A DNA stretch of 64,000 nt from Microbacterium sp. LKL04 (GCF_900102005.1 NZ_LT627736.1:1488001-1552000); one strand, 5' to 3'; counted from the stretch's first letter, positions 1 to 9,305 are shown. The notes: generated by a model from the letters alone, not told the origin. A program made the numbers and translations.

Positions 1-1306
1 CGGCGGCGATGTCGGCGTTGATGTGGAACGCGGCCGTACTGGCGGGCCAGTATCCCGACGACTCGCGTCCGTCGATGGTGCGCCACGCGAACGCCGCACC
101 CTGTAAGTGCAGCTGGCGCGCCCGGTCGCGGGCGTGGTCGAGGGTGGCGTGGCGCCAGCGGAGGGCTTCCCTCGCGGCATCCGGTGCGGTCGCCGTGAGG
201 ACGGGCAGAACGTAGGCCTCGAAGTCCCAGAACGTATGGCCGGCGTACCCGGCGCCGGTCAGTCCCTTGCCGGGGACGGAGCGCTGCTCGGCGCGCGCCG
301 CGGCCTGGAACACCGAGAAAAGCGCGAACCGCACCGCCTGCTGCAGGCGGGGCTGCCCGTCGACGCGGACGTCGGCGCAGGTCCAGAAGTCGTCGAGCCG
401 TTCGCGCTGCGCGGCGAGGAGGCCGGTCCAGCCGTCCCGCATCGCGTCGGCGACGGCGGCTTCGGCGCGGTCGCGAAGGCCGGGCGCCGAGATCCCGGAG
501 GCCCAGGCATGCCCGACGATCTTGACGACCTCGAGCCGTTCGCCGGGTGCGAGGCGGGCGCGGATGGTGGTGCGGGCGAGGTCGTCGGATGCCGCGGTGC
601 GCACCTCGGCGGTCGCGCCAGACACGAGGTGGTCCATGCTGACGGCGACGCCGATCCCGCTGTTGCGGGTTTCGTGGACGAGGGTCGCAGCGCTGTCGAA
701 GACGAAGCTCCCCGCGCTGCGGAGCGGGGTCTCGAGGATGTCCTGCACGCGCGGGTCGGGGTGCGGCTCCGGCAGGGGTTCGTTCGCGACGAGCTCGGAC
801 TGGAGGGTGATCGTGATCGGATCGTCGACGGCTTCGACCTCGTACCGGACAGCCGCGACGGAGCGGTGGGCGAGCGAGACGATGCGGGTCGAGCGGATGC
901 GGACGGTGCTGCCGGCGGGCGAGGTCCAGGTGACCGTGCGTTCGAGGGTGCCGGCGCGGAAATCGAGGTGCTGTTCGTGGTGGTGGAGGGTGCCCTCGCG
1001 GATGTCGAGGGGTTCGTCGTCGACGGTGAGGCGGATGACCTGTCCGTTCGGCACGTTGATGACGCTCTGCCCCGACTCGGGGTACCCGTAGCCGCCTTCG
1101 GCGTAGGGCATCGGATGCTCTTCGAAGACGCCGTTGAGGTAGCTGCCCGGAACGCCGTGGGGCTCCCCCTCGTCGAGCAGCCCGCGCCACCCGATGTGCC
1201 CGTTGGAGAGGGCGAAGACGGACTCGCGGTGCGGCAGGCGGTCGACATCGACGCCGCTGAGGCCGATGCCCCAGGGCGTGACGTCGAAGGGCAGAGGGCG
1301 GGTCAT
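1..1306 (-). CDS. Glycoside hydrolase family 65 protein (disaccharide phosphorylase type), N-terminal part, runs off the window
   Basis: The reading frame stays open to the first base, so the C-terminal half is missing. The visible part begins with a beta-sandwich region containing PHRESVFALSNGHIGWRG and then enters the alpha-barrel region with the family signature GKGLTGAGYAGHTFWDFEAY and, at the very edge, FHINADIA. These are typical of GH65 maltose, trehalose or kojibiose phosphorylases, which cleave alpha-glucosides with phosphate in the cytoplasm. The catalytic glutamate lies in the unseen part, so the exact substrate cannot be named. The ATG at 1306 is used; a GTG at 1324 in the same frame, with GAGG upstream, is an alternative start. 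The divergent neighbour begins at 1429. Confidence 0.88.
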   Translation of the reverse strand, partial: MTRPLPFDVTPWGIGLSGVDVDRLPHRESVFALSNGHIGWRGLLDEGEPHGVPGSYLNGVFEEHPMPYAEGGYGYPESGQSVINVPNGQVIRLTVDDEPLDIREGTLHHHEQHLDFRAGTLERTVTWTSPAGSTVRIRSTRIVSLAHRSVAAVRYEVEAVDDPITITLQSELVANEPLPEPHPDPRVQDILETPLRSAGSFVFDSAATLVHETRNSGIGVAVSMDHLVSGATAEVRTAASDDLARTTIRARLAPGERLEVVKIVGHAWASGISAPGLRDRAEAAVADAMRDGWTGLLAAQRERLDDFWTCADVRVDGQPRLQQAVRFALFSVFQAAARAEQRSVPGKGLTGAGYAGHTFWDFEAYVLPVLTATAPDAAREALRWRHATLDHARDRARQLHLQGAAFAWRTIDGRESSGYWPASTAAFHINADIAA

Positions 1307-1428
1307 GATGTCACGGTAGATCACGGTGTCTTTTCGCCTCGAAGGGTTGCAGTGGGCGACCGCGGACGTATGCTCGCCGGCCCCTCCCCCGGCTTCGTCA
1401 CCGGGAGCCGCACGGGTAGCGTCGTCGC

Positions 1429-2052
1429 ATGGCCAGCGATGACATCGACCCCGCGGAGACGCCGGTCGCGGAATGGGTGGACCGTCTCGCGCAGGCGAAG
1501 GGGGCACCGGGTGGTGGAGCCGCCTGCGGCGTGATGACGGGCATCGCCGCAGGGTTGCTGGGAATGGTGGCGGCATACACCGACGATGACCCCGAGGCTC
1601 GACAGGCCGAGCAACGATTGAGCCGCACGCGGCGCCTGGCGCTGGATGCCGCCGAGGAAGACGGCGTCCGGTCCGCGGCTTTCGGTGCGGCTCTCGCGAT
1701 GGACCAGGGTCCCGACCGCGAGCGGGCGGTTCGGGACGCGACGGTCGTCGCCGTCGCGTCGGCACTGGACGTCGGCCGGGTCGCGGCATCCCTTCTCGAG
1801 GAGGTCAGGCTGCTGGCCGACATCGGCAACCCGCACGTCGAGGCGGATCTGCGCGTCGCGGTGGAGGCTCTGCGGGCGGCGCTCGAGGGCACGAACCACA
1901 CGGCGCGAGCCAATCTCGACCTTTTGGCGAGGCACCGGACCGCGGACGATCACCTCGACCCGAAGGTCGCGGCTTTCGAACGGGACCTCGTCGACCTCGC
2001 CGCGAAGCGAGCGGAATGCACCCGCATCGCGGCGGGCTGGTCGTCCGAGTAG
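1429..2052 (+). CDS. Cyclodeaminase/cyclohydrolase family protein (FTCD_C-like)
   Basis: A 207-residue soluble protein. Near the N-terminus is the motif KGAPGGGAACGVMTGIAAGL (about residues 24-43), which matches the glycine-rich helix start of the formiminotransferase-cyclodeaminase C-terminal family. The rest is all-helical, as expected for that fold. Stand-alone members in actinobacteria are presumed to act on folate one-carbon derivatives such as formimino- or methenyl-tetrahydrofolate, but no partner formiminotransferase is adjacent, so the reaction is inferred from family only. The gene is divergent from the GH65 gene, and the next gene converges on it 31 bp downstream. Confidence 0.75.
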   Translation: MASDDIDPAETPVAEWVDRLAQAKGAPGGGAACGVMTGIAAGLLGMVAAYTDDDPEARQAEQRLSRTRRLALDAAEEDGVRSAAFGAALAMDQGPDRERAVRDATVVAVASALDVGRVAASLLEEVRLLADIGNPHVEADLRVAVEALRAALEGTNHTARANLDLLARHRTADDHLDPKVAAFERDLVDLAAKRAECTRIAAGWSSE

Positions 2053-2083
2053 GGCCGGGAGTCTGCGCCGGTTCGAGCGCGCG

Positions 2084-2806
2084 TCATCCGAAGACCCGTC
2101 TGAGCACCAACCGCTGCCCCAGCGTCCACGTGACCGTCGTCAGCAGGTAGATCCCCGCCGCGAGCGGCACGAACACCGCCACGACCGCGGTCATGAACTG
2201 CAGCGCGCCGAGCATCGCCACCGGAATGCCCGGCACCCCCTCCACCGGCGTAATCCGGAACGCCCGCCGCGTGATCTCCCCCACTGCCGCGATGGCGAGC
2301 ACGAGGCATCCGATCACCAGCCACGTCGCAAGGCCAGCGGTTCCGGTCGACACGGCGTGGAGCAGACTCGCGCCGAGCGGCACGCCGAGCAGCGTCTGCG
2401 ACAGCAGCTCGTTGGCGTGCCCGGCGATGCTCGCGTGGATGAACACGGAGTACAGCAGGCCGACGATCGGCGCCTGGATGAGGATCGGCAGGCAGCTGGC
2501 GAACGGCGACACGTCCTCGGAACGGTAGAGCTCCATGGTTTCGCGTTGCAGGCGCTCCCGGTTGCTGCGGTAGCGGGTCTGGAGTTCGCGCAGGCGCGGC
2601 GCGAGACGGATGCGCGCTTGGTCGGCTTTGGCTTGGGCGATGCCGGCGGGGATGAGCGCCGCCCGCACCACGAGGGTCACGAGCATGATGGCGAGCGCGC
2701 CCGCGAACGCTCCCGTCCACGAGGCGAGCAGCGAGGTCAGGCCGATGAGGCAGCGGGCGGTGAGGTCGAGCAGGGTCGAGATAACAGGCAGGGTGGTGAT
2801 GTCCAC
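2084..2806 (-). CDS. YidC/Oxa1-family membrane protein insertase (paralogue)
   Basis: A 240-residue polytopic membrane protein with about five transmembrane segments. It contains the family's positively charged groove residue in LVVRAALIP (R48), the cytoplasmic loop rich in Arg and Gln that follows (RLRELQTRYRSNRERLQRE), and the segment SPFASCLPILIQAPIVGLLY. The length fits the short second YidC of actinobacteria rather than the main copy, which is usually over 300 residues and sits beside rpmH near the origin. It would insert membrane proteins with or without SecYEG. It lies 84 bp downstream of the small membrane gene at 2891-3166 on the same strand, probably in one transcript. Confidence 0.88.
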   Translation of the reverse strand: MDITTLPVISTLLDLTARCLIGLTSLLASWTGAFAGALAIMLVTLVVRAALIPAGIAQAKADQARIRLAPRLRELQTRYRSNRERLQRETMELYRSEDVSPFASCLPILIQAPIVGLLYSVFIHASIAGHANELLSQTLLGVPLGASLLHAVSTGTAGLATWLVIGCLVLAIAAVGEITRRAFRITPVEGVPGIPVAMLGALQFMTAVVAVFVPLAAGIYLLTTVTWTLGQRLVLRRVFG

Positions 2807-2890
2807 GGGGTTCCGTTCGTCGGAGCGATCAGGGTCGGCTGATCGGCCGCGAACGGATGCCGGGGCACGAGTTGCCCGGACTGTTCGACG

Positions 2891-3166
2891 CTACGCGGCC
2901 GCAGTCACCTGACCGGGCCCGCGACGGCGGACGTGTCCTGCCGCGTCGGGATCGCTCTGCGTGAGCGGCGCCGTGAGCTCGATGCGACGGGTGGGATGCG
3001 GCACCGCTCCGCGCGTGCTCGCATGCACGGCGGTCGCGAGGAGCGCGAGCGTCAGGACGGCGAGTGCGAGCAGCGCGACGGTGAGCGCGGAGCCGCTCAG
3101 CGACGGATCGACGGCGACGAGGAGCCCGAAGACCTCGAGGACGACGCGCAGCAGGTCGTGGATCAT
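2891..3166 (-). CDS. Small membrane protein, probably DUF6412 family
   Basis: A 91-residue protein with two hydrophobic segments (about residues 3-20 and 25-47) and a polar tail ending in a conserved-looking Asp-Pro-Asp-Ala-Ala-Gly-His-Val-Arg and Arg-Arg-Gly-Pro-Gly. Proteins of this shape, annotated DUF6412, commonly sit next to short YidC paralogues in actinobacteria. That family name is from memory, not from a search. Its function is unknown; the shared strand and close spacing with the YidC gene suggest a role in membrane protein insertion or a coupled function. Confidence 0.65.
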   Translation of the reverse strand: MIHDLLRVVLEVFGLLVAVDPSLSGSALTVALLALAVLTLALLATAVHASTRGAVPHPTRRIELTAPLTQSDPDAAGHVRRRGPGQVTAAA

Positions 3167-3210
3167 GCTCGCCTCCCGTCGCGTTGTGTGGACCTCAGGC
3201 TAACGGAGCC

Positions 3211-4032
3211 TCACCCGAGCTGCACCATCTCGGCGCTGCGCTCCCACAGTTCCTGCGCGAGGCGCGGGTCGGTCGCGAGCCGGTGGGTTTTCGTGACGCG
3301 GTCGTTCTCGTAGTAGGCGCCGGGCAGCCAGTCCTCGCGCGGGGTGCCGTCGGCGAGGAACACGAGCCGCTTGCCGCCCTCCTCCGTCGTCGTCAGCAGG
3401 CGGCGTGCGAGGGGGCTGTGGTACATCCAGCGCAGCGGTCCCGCGGTGTTGCCGGCGAAGCTCGTCGCGACGACGCCGGGGTGGAACGCGACCGCCGAGA
3501 CGCCGTCGCTCCCCCACCGGCGCTGCAGCTCGCGCGTGAAGAGGATGTTCGCGAGCTTCGCGTTGCCGTACGCCCGCCACCCCGAGTACCGGCGCGCGGC
3601 GTTGAGGTCGGTGACGTCGAAGCGCGAGAACAGTCGCGCCGCCGCGCTCGCGGTCTGAATGATCGATGCCTCGCTTTCGACCAGCCGCTCGCGCAGCAGG
3701 TTCGTGAGCAGGAACGGCCCGAGGTGATTCACCTGGAACGTCTGCTCGAACCCGTCGCCGGTCAGCTGTCGCTTGCCGAAGACTCCGCCCGCGTTGTTGG
3801 CGAGCACGTCGATACGCGAGTACGCCTCGAGCAGCTCGCCCGCCAGCCGGCGCACCTGCGCCAGGTCGGAGAAGTCGGCGAGGTGGTACGGCGTGCCGAG
3901 CTCAGCCGCGACAGCCCGCGTCTTCTTCGGCGAACGGCCGACGAGGACGACACGGTGACCCCGAGCGACGAGCTGACGGGATGCCGCGGCCCCGATCCCG
4001 TCGCTGGCTCCGGTGATGACGATGGTGCGCAT
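3211..4032 (-). CDS. Short-chain dehydrogenase/reductase (SDR)
   Basis: A 273-residue Rossmann-fold oxidoreductase. It begins with the NAD(P)-binding motif TGASDGIGAA, continues with the structural NNAG motif (LANNAGGVFGKR), and carries the catalytic pair in SGWRAYGNAKLANILF (YxxxK). This layout is that of retinol-dehydrogenase-like SDRs, which oxidise or reduce hydroxy/keto groups with NADP(H); the substrate is unknown. The start is set at ATG 4032 because the dinucleotide-binding motif begins six residues later; longer in-frame extensions look non-coding. It is followed on the same strand by the DUF6412/YidC pair. Confidence 0.9.
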   Translation of the reverse strand: MRTIVITGASDGIGAAASRQLVARGHRVVLVGRSPKKTRAVAAELGTPYHLADFSDLAQVRRLAGELLEAYSRIDVLANNAGGVFGKRQLTGDGFEQTFQVNHLGPFLLTNLLRERLVESEASIIQTASAAARLFSRFDVTDLNAARRYSGWRAYGNAKLANILFTRELQRRWGSDGVSAVAFHPGVVATSFAGNTAGPLRWMYHSPLARRLLTTTEEGGKRLVFLADGTPREDWLPGAYYENDRVTKTHRLATDPRLAQELWERSAEMVQLG

Positions 4033-4111
4033 GGGGTGTGTGTCACATTCGGGGCCGATGTCGACGAAACCATTGACGGCACGGCTGCCGGGTGCAGGGC
4101 GTCGGCAGCCG

Positions 4112-4500
4112 TCACTGAGTCGTCGCGCGTGCCGTGACGCGGAACCGGAACCTCGCGTCGTCACCGAACCACATCGGGAAGTTCGTGCCCCACACGTTGT
4201 TGTGGAGGTTCAGCTCCCATCCGAGGGACAGGTCCGGCAGGCGGTTGTCGAAGGTCAGGAGCCTGCCCTCGCCGGGGGCGAGGAGCGGTGCGTCGACGGT
4301 CTCGAGCAGGATGTCGGCATCCGCTCCTCGGTAACGCACGCCGATGCCGACGGCGTGCAGGGTGCGGTTGCCGTCGCGGACCACGGTGAGCGGTGAGATC
4401 CAGGCGTCGAGCTTGTCCATCTCTCACAGCGGCTGGGAAGCGACGCGGGGTACGGACCCGAACCAGCTCGCCTCGGGCGGACAGTTCGCGACTTTCCGGA
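4112..4500 (-). pseudogene. C-terminal remnant of a DUF5054-like protein
   Basis: An open frame of 102 codons (ATG at 4420, stop at 4112) reads like the end of a much larger carbohydrate-active protein: it closes with NLHNNVWGTNFPMWFGDDARFRF. I associate this ending with the roughly 650-residue DUF5054 family (from memory). The same frame continues upstream past an in-frame TGA just before the ATG, with plausible protein sequence PPEASWFGSVPRV (about 4444-4482), and then degenerates. So this is a broken gene rather than a small intact one. It lies at the left edge of the defence island, whose arrival or later deletion may have destroyed the gene. Confidence 0.55.
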
Positions 4501-4685
4501 CCACTGCAGAGTGACGTCGACGGCGTCAGAAAGGCCTGAATCGGGTCAGTGGCGCTCTAGCAGGAAGGACGCCTGCAAAAGAATGTCCCGACGGTCCAAA
4601 GCGCTATCCACAGGCAGGGCGCCAAGTGAGTCGGATAGTCCGGCTCGGAGGCGGATTTGAAGACGACCTCGCGTCGTACGACTCG
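4501..4685. other. Intergenic stretch at the left edge of the island, no gene seen
   Basis: No convincing reading frame on either strand. The sequence is less GC-rich than the flanking chromosome and marks the change from chromosomal to island-like composition. I looked for a copy of the tRNA-Arg 3' end as an attachment site and did not find one. Confidence 0.4.
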
Positions 4686-5123
4686 TCAGACGCCAGTGAC
4701 TGTCGGATCCGCAATACGCGGGTTCCTTCGCCGTTCCACTTCTGCCGTCAGTTCATGAGCGAAGTGCTGAGGTATCGGTGACTGAGAGTTCTCAGAACTG
4801 ATCCAGTACCGACCTGTCAGGTGCCCATAATCATTGAGATCGATCTCTGCCGACCACTTCGTCAACCCCGAGATCGATCTGACGGTAATCGCGACAACCA
4901 GACCGGAAACGCTGGCCTCGACTACTCGTGGCGTCTTCCTGACGGCTTGATCCACCGAGGCGCGGAAGTCACTCTCCGTGAAGCCATCATCGAAAACCGG
5001 CGCGGTCGCGCGTCTGCGCTGTGTTTCGCGCATCGACTTGATTCCCTTGGCGAGTCCGCCGCCGGCGAGAACCGCCAGTCCCGCCAATACGATCTTGTCC
5101 AGCATCAGCACCTCAACCGCCAT
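4686..5123 (-). CDS. Hypothetical membrane-anchored protein in the island
   Basis: A 145-residue protein that I do not recognise. It has one hydrophobic segment at about residues 9-27 (KIVLAGLAVLAGGGLAKGI), then a basic stretch (RETQRRR) and a mixed alpha/beta soluble domain of about 100 residues with IRSISGLTKWSAEIDLNDYG-type strands. ATG 5123 is preferred because AAGGGA lies about six bases upstream; a GTG at 5153 would add ten residues. It is divergent from the helicase operon and separated from it by 235 bp, so it could be a cargo gene or an accessory of that system. Its base composition resembles the operon, not the core genome. Confidence 0.55.
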   Translation of the reverse strand: MAVEVLMLDKIVLAGLAVLAGGGLAKGIKSMRETQRRRATAPVFDDGFTESDFRASVDQAVRKTPRVVEASVSGLVVAITVRSISGLTKWSAEIDLNDYGHLTGRYWISSENSQSPIPQHFAHELTAEVERRRNPRIADPTVTGV

Positions 5124-5358
5124 TTCGATCCCTTTGGTGAGACCCGCGGTCACACTATCGCCCCAGCTCGCCAGCCTTAACTACGCAACGACACTCCTTA
5201 GCTCCGAGAGCAGCCACGACAACTGTTGCGGGTTGCGCAGCGGAGGCACATCCGAACGCTATTAGCCTGCCCGCTTACGCGCCGAACGGATACCATCGCG
5301 AAGTGGTCCGCCCCACGGTCGCGTGGACGCAAACGGTACCTAGAAGCGGGGGAAAGTC

Positions 5359-8300
5359 ATGGAGACCGAAGACGGCAGATTACTTGATGCGCTGCGCAGT
5401 CACCTGGCAAGCGCAGCATCGCTTGACTCGCTCAGTGAGTCCTTCTCAGTCTTCGTTCATGAGGCCCTCAAAGATGACCTCGCTGAAGTCGACGCCCGTC
5501 TCCTTCTCTGGAGGGATAGCCTTACGCACCACCCACTGAACGGCCTCGAGGAGGAGAACCTCCTCAGAGCTCGCCTTGACCAGCATCGTGTCGCCCGGGA
5601 ATTCGTCGCGTGGGCTGAGCGCAAGCTCGAGGTGCGATCGCTGACAAAGCGCACCCGCGACACCTCGACGATCGTTCGCGGGGCAAGCCCGCTCGCGGTT
5701 CAGGGCGCCGGCCTTGAAGCGGAGAGTCTTGGCCTGGTCGCCTCGCCGAGCTTGCACATGCCACTAGGAACGACTAACGAGGCGCAAGTGGGTCAGATTG
5801 CCGAGCAGTTCGAGCGCGCCTGGAACCACCCCACGGCAGCCGTAACCGCGCGCGAGGACTTCTTTGCAGCGGCACGTGCACTGTATGAGAATCGTGCTCC
5901 AGAGTCTCTCTATCTCCGCATCCTGACGTCCCTCTTCAGCGACTTCGTCGACGAGTCGGGTGAAGAGTCCGAGCGGCGTGGCCTCACCGGCTTCTACGAC
6001 ACCGAAGTGTGGAAAAAGCTCTACAAGTTCCAGCGGGACGGAGTTCTCGGCGCGATTGAGAAGCTCGAGCGCCACAACGGCTGCATCATCGCGGACAGCG
6101 TCGGCCTCGGAAAGACGTTCGAGGCGCTCGCCGTAATCAAGTACTACGAACTCCGTAACGACCGTGTGTTGGTCCTCGCCCCCAAGCGCCTACGAGAGAA
6201 CTGGACGCTCTACCGCGCCAATGACGCTCGCAACCCACTGGTCGCCGACCGCTTCAACTTCGACGTTCTAAACCACACGGACCTGTCTCGCGAAGCCGGC
6301 ATGAGCGGGGATATCGACCTTGCCCACCTGGAGTGGGGTAACTACGACCTCGTGGTGATCGACGAGTCGCACAACTTCCGGAACAACCCCCAGAGAGACG
6401 ACCGCACCACGCGCTACGAACGGATGATGAATGCGGTCATCAAGTCCGGCGTGCGCACCAAGGTGCTCATGTTGTCGGCGACCCCGGTCAACACTCGCCT
6501 CGCTGACCTGCGCAACCAGGTCCTTTTTGCGACCGAGGGCGACGACCGGGCACTCGCGCGCGAAGGTGTAAAGGACATCGGCCAGACCCTGCGTCAAGCG
6601 CAGACGCGCTTCAACGCGTGGCAGAAGATCCCCGACGAGCAGCGCACCGCGAAATCTCTCGTCGGGATGCTGGGCATGGACTACATCCGGCTACTGGATC
6701 TGCTCACGATCGCTCGCTCCCGTAAGCACATCGAGAAGTACTACGGCGTCGAGGACACGGGCAAATTCCCGGAGCGGCTTGCTCCGATCAACCTCGCACC
6801 AGGCATCGATCTCGACGGCACCATGATCTCGCTGGACGTGATCAACCGAGCAATCCTGCGGCTCACCCTCGCTGCCTACAAACCCACCAGCTACGTGCGC
6901 GACGGACTCAAGGAGAAGTACGCAGAGGTATACGACCGTTCGCTCCGCACCGGTGGCGCCCGCAAGTGGGTGCAGACGGACCGTGAGAACAATGTGGTGC
7001 ACCTCTTACGAGTCGGCCTGCTGAAGCGACTCGAGTCCTCGGTGAAGTCGTTCGGCCTAACGCTCGGAAAGATCCTCGACACGGTTGATGCGTCGATCGA
7101 GCGTCTGAACGAGTTTGAGGTCGACGGAGCGCAGGGTACGTCTATTCGGGACGAGGGTGCGGCCTCGAACCTCGGGCTCGACGACCCTGACCTGGACGAT
7201 GCGGTGGGCAGCAACGTCCAGGTGTATCTCCAGGACATGAACCGCAGTGGTTGGCGGCAGGACCTGGAAGCCGACCGCGAGACCGTCGCCACGCTCCTCG
7301 CTGAAGTGACCAAGGTGGACGCTTCCCGCGACGCGAAATTGGCCGAACTCAAGAGGTTCCTTCGCAACAAGGCAGAGAATCCGACGAACGCGGGCAATCG
7401 CAAGGTGTTGGTCTTCACCGCATTCAGCGACACGGCCCAGTACCTCTATGAGCATGTGGGGCAGTGGGCCCGCCGTGAGCTCGGCGTCAATGTCGCCCTC
7501 ATCACGGGCCAGTCGACGAAGAGCACCGTCACAGGTCAGCGCCAGGACATGCACGTCGTGCTGACCGCGTTCTCACCGATCTCCAAGGGCGGCGACCCCG
7601 ACGGCGACGCCATCGACATCGTCATCGCGACCGACGCGATCTCTGAAGGGCAGAACCTTCAGGACTGCGACACCGTCGTCAACTACGACATCCATTGGAA
7701 CCCAGTCCGCATCGTGCAGCGATTCGGACGCGTCGATCGCCTCAGCTCGTCGAACGCGTCGGTCCAACTCGTGAACTTCTGGCCCACGGATGACCTGGAC
7801 TCCTATATCAACCTCGAGGGCCGCGTCTCAAGCCGGATGAAGCTCCTCGACGTGTCCGCGACCGGCGAGGAGAACGTGCTCGACTCGTCGGACATGAACG
7901 ACCTCGACTACCGGCGCCACCAGCTTGAGCAGCTCCAGAAGGCTGCGCCGACGATGGAGGACCTCGCCGGTGGATTGTCGATCACCGACCTCACGCTGTC
8001 CGACTTCCGCATGGATGCCTCATCGCGGCCCAGAGCGGAACTCCAGCGGATCGACGAGTGGCCGCTGGCACTCTTCGGTGTCGCGAGGTTCGACGCAGCA
8101 CTTGAGTCTGACGGGCTCGCTTCCGGGGCCGTCTTCCTCCTTCGCGTCAGAGACGATGCGTTCGGCTTCTCGCAGGCATATCCGCTCGCACCCTACGTGC
8201 TCGCCTTCGTTCGGGACGATGGAACGCTCGCCCACGCAATCGAGGAGCCGAAGCTCGCGCTCGACGTCCTTCGCAGGCATGCCCTAGATCGCACCAAGCC

Positions 8301-8526
8301 GGACGATGCGGCGATCGCCGACTTCGAAGCAGCGACCGGGCGCGGTCGCGACATGAACCACTATCGGAGTCTGCTGAGCGTTGCAGTGGAAGCTGCCTCA
8401 GGCCACGCCGAGCAGACGCTAGCCGCCTCCATCTTCTCCACCGCCCCGTCCTTGCTTGGCTCCGACGCGACGACGCCTGGCCTGGAATCGGTGGACGTCG
8501 TGGCATGGATGGCGATCATTCCGTGA
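5359..8526 (+). CDS. SNF2-like helicase, first gene of the defence operon
   Basis: A 1055-residue superfamily 2 ATPase. The Walker A motif is ADSVGLGKT (residues 245-253), motif II is DESHNFRNN (335-343), the motif III region reads MLSATPVNTR, and the C-terminal RecA lobe ends with HWNPVRIVQRFGRVDRL. The first 160 residues resemble a phospholipase-D-type domain in order of elements (KLEVRSL, AVQGAGLEAESLGL, FERAWNHP), but I cannot find its His-Lys-Asp catalytic motif, so that domain looks inactive. The helicase should bind or remodel DNA using ATP. It overlaps the DUF4391 gene and is followed by a type III Mod-Res pair, which implies a combined role in phage or plasmid defence. ATG 5359 follows GGGGGAAAG. 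Confidence 0.9.
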   Translation: METEDGRLLDALRSHLASAASLDSLSESFSVFVHEALKDDLAEVDARLLLWRDSLTHHPLNGLEEENLLRARLDQHRVAREFVAWAERKLEVRSLTKRTRDTSTIVRGASPLAVQGAGLEAESLGLVASPSLHMPLGTTNEAQVGQIAEQFERAWNHPTAAVTAREDFFAAARALYENRAPESLYLRILTSLFSDFVDESGEESERRGLTGFYDTEVWKKLYKFQRDGVLGAIEKLERHNGCIIADSVGLGKTFEALAVIKYYELRNDRVLVLAPKRLRENWTLYRANDARNPLVADRFNFDVLNHTDLSREAGMSGDIDLAHLEWGNYDLVVIDESHNFRNNPQRDDRTTRYERMMNAVIKSGVRTKVLMLSATPVNTRLADLRNQVLFATEGDDRALAREGVKDIGQTLRQAQTRFNAWQKIPDEQRTAKSLVGMLGMDYIRLLDLLTIARSRKHIEKYYGVEDTGKFPERLAPINLAPGIDLDGTMISLDVINRAILRLTLAAYKPTSYVRDGLKEKYAEVYDRSLRTGGARKWVQTDRENNVVHLLRVGLLKRLESSVKSFGLTLGKILDTVDASIERLNEFEVDGAQGTSIRDEGAASNLGLDDPDLDDAVGSNVQVYLQDMNRSGWRQDLEADRETVATLLAEVTKVDASRDAKLAELKRFLRNKAENPTNAGNRKVLVFTAFSDTAQYLYEHVGQWARRELGVNVALITGQSTKSTVTGQRQDMHVVLTAFSPISKGGDPDGDAIDIVIATDAISEGQNLQDCDTVVNYDIHWNPVRIVQRFGRVDRLSSSNASVQLVNFWPTDDLDSYINLEGRVSSRMKLLDVSATGEENVLDSSDMNDLDYRRHQLEQLQKAAPTMEDLAGGLSITDLTLSDFRMDASSRPRAELQRIDEWPLALFGVARFDAALESDGLASGAVFLLRVRDDAFGFSQAYPLAPYVLAFVRDDGTLAHAIEEPKLALDVLRRHALDRTKPDDAAIADFEAATGRGRDMNHYRSLLSVAVEAASGHAEQTLAASIFSTAPSLLGSDATTPGLESVDVVAWMAIIP

Positions 8527-9305
8527 CTTCTGGGTCAGTCGACTTCGTCGAAGTACTTGGGCTTCCTGAACGTGCGCGCGAGACGCATCGACTCACCAAG
8601 AAGGACATCGTTGAGCAGTGGGAGCACACAGCCCCTGCCGACGCCCGACTCCTCAGGCGGGCGATCAGCTCGGCAAGGATCGTGGGCGTACTGAGCCCCG
8701 CGACGACCGGTGTGCCTGCCGTCCGCGACGCAGATCGCCCTGTGGACATGATCCCGGTGCTCGAGGTGCGGATCGCCGGCGACGTCACGGCGAAGGACGA
8801 GCGCCGCGCCGCCGAGCTACTGCACCGCGCGATCCCTCGGCCAGCCGTCATTACGCTGTCCTCGCCCGAAGGAGGACCCGTTCTTTCGCTTGCCCTAACT
8901 CGGCTCAGCAAGACCGACGTAGGTAGGTCGGTCGTGGAGGAGCACCTGACGGTACCGATCGACGGGATCGCGGCGGCGTCTATACACGTAGGCGAACTCG
9001 ACCGCACCGACCTTGGCTCGCTTTACCGGGATGTGGTGCGACGAGCGGCCGCCGACGGGCACCCCGCTCCTAGCCTGCGCGACGCCGCTGAGGCGGTGGA
9101 ACTCCGGCACAGACTTGTGGGTCTCGACGAGGATCTTCAATCCGCCATGCGCAGCGCAACGCGCGAGAAGTCGATGCAGCGGCGTATTGAGCACAATGGC
9201 GAGGCACGCGACCTTCGTGATCGCATAGCCCAGACCCGACACGCGCTCTACGGAGAGCCGTCCGTCAGAACCCGTACCAGCGAGGACCCTAAGCTGGGTC
9301 CGTGA
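8523..9305 (+). CDS. DUF4391 domain-containing protein
   Basis: About 260 residues, soluble, unknown biochemistry. The N-terminal part (VEVLGLPERARETHRLTKKDIVEQW) and the middle (PVLEVRIAGDV, RPAVITLSS) fit the DUF4391 family, which I know mainly as a companion of helicase and methyltransferase genes in restriction-like loci. The C-terminus is helical and charged and may form a coiled coil. GTG 8523 is chosen because it overlaps the helicase stop as GTGA, exactly as the next gene does; ATG 8505 in the same frame would add six residues. The tight coupling suggests a stoichiometric partner of the helicase or of the methyltransferase. Confidence 0.75.
   Translation: MTSGSVDFVEVLGLPERARETHRLTKKDIVEQWEHTAPADARLLRRAISSARIVGVLSPATTGVPAVRDADRPVDMIPVLEVRIAGDVTAKDERRAAELLHRAIPRPAVITLSSPEGGPVLSLALTRLSKTDVGRSVVEEHLTVPIDGIAAASIHVGELDRTDLGSLYRDVVRRAAADGHPAPSLRDAAEAVELRHRLVGLDEDLQSAMRSATREKSMQRRIEHNGEARDLRDRIAQTRHALYGEPSVRTRTSEDPKLGP

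Noticed and set aside
4440..5358. Duplicate of the tRNA-Arg 3' end as an attachment site
   Set aside because: Only a 7-base match (GGTGCCC) was seen, which is expected by chance.
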